NCBI GenBank assembly: GCA_028564675.1
Contig: JAOVVO010000478.1
Location: forward strand, 1 to 64,000
Length of the DNA: 64,000 bases
Direction: 5' to 3'
Source: Onchocerca lupi
Lineage: Eukaryota; Nematoda; Chromadorea; Rhabditida; Onchocercidae
This document shows positions 61,894 through 64,000 of the stretch, piece after piece (the stretch's first letter is position 1; the number at the start of each line of letters is the position of its first letter). The position numbers were made by a program, and so were the translations under genes. The notes under the pieces were generated by a model, which searched no databases, was not told where the DNA came from, and was given only the letters and a program-made list of their open reading frames with translations.

Positions 61894-61899
61894 AATAAA
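61894..61899 (+). promoter_or_regulatory. Polyadenylation signal AATAAA of the SCPx gene
   Basis: A canonical hexamer 41 bases after the SCPx stop codon. In DNA this A/T-rich the match alone is weak, but its position is right. Confidence 0.5.
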
Positions 61900-61903
61900 T
61901 CAA

Positions 61904-64000
61904 TTGATACTAACTAAAGAAATAGATTCAATGCTGCCAGATGAACATTTGCTAAGAGAAGAATTACTTCAGCAAAATGATGTCAAGAAAAGAAATATCA
62001 AAGAAAAAAGAATGCGTCTCGAATTCATTGGTACTCTCGAATTAATTAACAGAAATTGGTTGGAATTTATTCACAAAATTGTGATTTCGTAAAGAAAAAA
62101 GGAAGAAGATAAGAACTAAGTGGAGATAATGAAACGAGGACAGGATTTTAAATTTAATAAATAACGCACAAAGATTGACTTCGAGTAGGAATTCAGCGCC
62201 TAAGCCAAGGCGATATAAAAGAACTAACTCGATGAAAGGAAAATTTTATAAATATTTAATCAGAAAACAGTTAATTTACTTCAATTAGCACTGCCAATAT
62301 TCACTAGTAAAACAAAATTATGGAGAAAATTCTGGAGTAGTTTCAATGTTCAAAGCATATCGGATATTCAAAAATTGAATTAATTAATCTCCTGTCTCAA
62401 AGAGGAAGCTTTACAAGTCGGTAGAGGCCATAATATTACTCCAAAAAGCTATAATATTATAAGAAGAGTTTAATCTGCTTTCGAACAGAACATATGATAA
62501 ATGATTAAAATAAAAGGTAACATTTAAGTTTCCATTGCAAAAGTATTATAACGACCTTGTTCTGTCAAATACAAGAATGGCGTACAGATACTGGAACAAT
62601 CTAAGAAAAAATGAATTCAACAATCAAAACTAACTCAATAATTGAAGGAAAGGATCAACGAAATATGGAAGTTCTTCTTTTGTGCAAAGAAATTAAATTA
62701 ATCGAAAGATGCTAGAAACCTAAAAAAAAAAAAAAAAAAAAAAATTTCATTAGAATTGTCCGGCAATTATTTATTATATCCAAAATATTAGCAAATTAGC
62801 TTAATCTATAAGAAAACCGAAGAAGAAGAATTGAATATTATTGCCTTATTTGAAAATAAGACACCAAAATTATATCTTAAGCTCCAAAACAAAATTGAAA
62901 TGAGAATTGGAAGCAAATTATAATATTTGAAGCCAATACAATAGACTACTTAAGGACAAATTGCAAGTGATGATTACGATTTATCATTTATGATAAAAAA
63001 AAAAAATCAAGGCCAATTAGATTTCCCAAAAAGCTATTGGAAATAGCCTAAAAAGTTACACCTATCGGAGCTAACTGCTTCTTCAAATTCATTCAGATTG
63101 AAAAGGTTCGAAACTCAGAATCGGAATTTTTCTTGCTTCATAAAAATTGGACTTATGACAGCAAAAAGTGAATACAGAAATAAATTTCATGGGAGTAATG
63201 CAATATCACTGGAACCAAATTAACATTTATGGCTGGTGTGACGAGTGTTCCAAAGACAGATCAATTTTACACAATTTATAGCCATCCAGAAAAATCTAAT
63301 GCCCGTAATGACGAAAAAGGAAGGAACTATTACCAAGCGAAAAGGAAGATATCAAATCTATTGGCCGTAAAAAGAATGAAAGATTAAACAAAATAATAAT
63401 AAAGTTTTGCTGTTTTTAAGTTTTCATTGTCTAAAAACACTAATCAAAATATTTCAGAATGATGAGCATTTACTGCAACGACATGATAAAATCGAGATAG
63501 ATTACATTCAAATTTAATTGAAGATCGATATAAATCACAAAGTAAAAACTGCGGCAAAGATAAAAATTATGATAACCAACACATCGAGAAAGAATGAAAA
63601 GATGGACCGATAACACTTCCAAATTTAGTGGAAGTATTATCAATCCATAATATAAGATATTTGGCTTTCAAATGAGGGAAACCTTACAGTAGTCAATATA
63701 AAAAATACATTTCTCAAGTTAGCACTGCATCCTTCAGAAAGGAATTTTATCCAATTGCTGCTACAAAATATTCGAGATCACTTGACAGAAGAAAACAGAA
63801 AAGTCATCGCTTTGAAGAGTTGGCATTGGAATGATATAATCTTCTTTTCTATTAATCAACTAAATTGTCATTTAAAAATTCAAGCATAAATACGGATTAA
63901 TCCTCGATTTTTACCACAATTACTTGAATAAAAATGTTCACGGCACTTTCCATTGAACAAAAGAATGCAATGATCGATTCCTCGATCAATGAAGAATTGT
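61904..64000 (+). mobile_element. Decayed BEL/Pao LTR retrotransposon, Gag to reverse transcriptase (runs off the right edge)
   Basis: The order is that of a BEL/Pao polyprotein, all on the plus strand. At 61920-62092 there is a coiled-coil-like open stretch (MLPDEHLLREELLQQ). At 62282-62473 there is a Gag segment with LALPIFTSKTKLWRKFWSSF and, after one stop, LISCLKEEAL, matching the family's 'LPxFxGDPLxWxxFWxSF...FxYLxxLLKGEA'. Near 63150 LMTAKSE resembles the protease-region start. At 63545-63660 KTAAKIKIMITNTSRKNEK and, in a shifted frame, GPITLPNLVEVLSIHNIRY match 'TKLRIVYDASAK...GPxLLPxLVGILLRFR' of the RT. At 63704-63860 NTFLKLALHPSERN and ENRKVIALKS match 'KAFLQVxLxPxDR...VYRFxRV'. 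Many stops and frameshifts and no intact frame: a dead element. No 5' LTR is seen between it and SCPx, and the downstream part lies outside the window. Confidence 0.8.

Noticed and set aside
1..64000. CRISPR arrays, rRNA genes, bacterial operons, tRNA genes
   Set aside because: None seen on either strand; the window is eukaryotic nuclear DNA and the only bacterial segment is the short cytochrome b fragment.

Overview
The window looks like nuclear DNA of a filarial nematode (Onchocercidae). It is extremely A/T-rich, with dozens of long poly-A or poly-T runs. It carries many-exon genes with short to medium introns bounded by nematode-style TTTCAG acceptors, and the gene set is metazoan. Species cannot be fixed from the sequence. 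The strongest lineage clue is a short decayed piece of an alphaproteobacterial (Wolbachia-like) cytochrome b gene lying between two nematode genes.

Layout from left to right. (1) 201-5550, minus strand: a complete 14-exon glutamate-cysteine ligase catalytic subunit (gcs-1). (2) 5551-9478: a divergent intergenic region holding the cytochrome b fragment at 8564-8773. (3) 9479-15570, plus strand: a complete 15-exon ZYG11-family substrate receptor of CUL2 ubiquitin ligases, which needs one GC-AG intron. (4) 15571-19625: no gene seen. (5) 19626-27126, minus strand: a complete 7-exon T-box factor of the TBX20/mab-9 type with a 4.6 kb first intron. (6) 27127-39936: about 12.8 kb with no confident gene, only small repeats and one candidate 64-residue membrane micropeptide at 37852-38046. 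(7) 39937-45292, minus strand: an NKAIN-family four-pass membrane protein (43286-45292), followed by six well-formed exons of a low-complexity protein (39937-42027). These exons are either a long cytoplasmic tail of the same gene or a separate gene. A 641 bp solo-LTR-like insertion sits between the two parts. (8) 46252-47679: non-autonomous Helitron material with two 5' ends and one hairpin/CTAG 3' end. (9) 47680-55502: no gene seen, several diverged direct duplications. (10) 55503-61853, plus strand: a complete 16-exon SCPx (peroxisomal 3-ketoacyl-CoA thiolase fused to an SCP2 lipid-transfer domain, ending in the peroxisomal signal AKL), also with a GC-AG intron. (11) from about 61900 to the right edge, plus strand: a badly decayed BEL/Pao LTR retrotransposon with recognisable Gag and reverse-transcriptase segments.

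The nematode genes are functionally unrelated (glutathione synthesis, ubiquitin ligase, transcription factor, membrane protein, peroxisomal beta-oxidation) and show no operon-like spacing. Exon joins below were worked out by hand from reading frame, splice-site consensus and family similarity recalled from general knowledge. No database search was possible.
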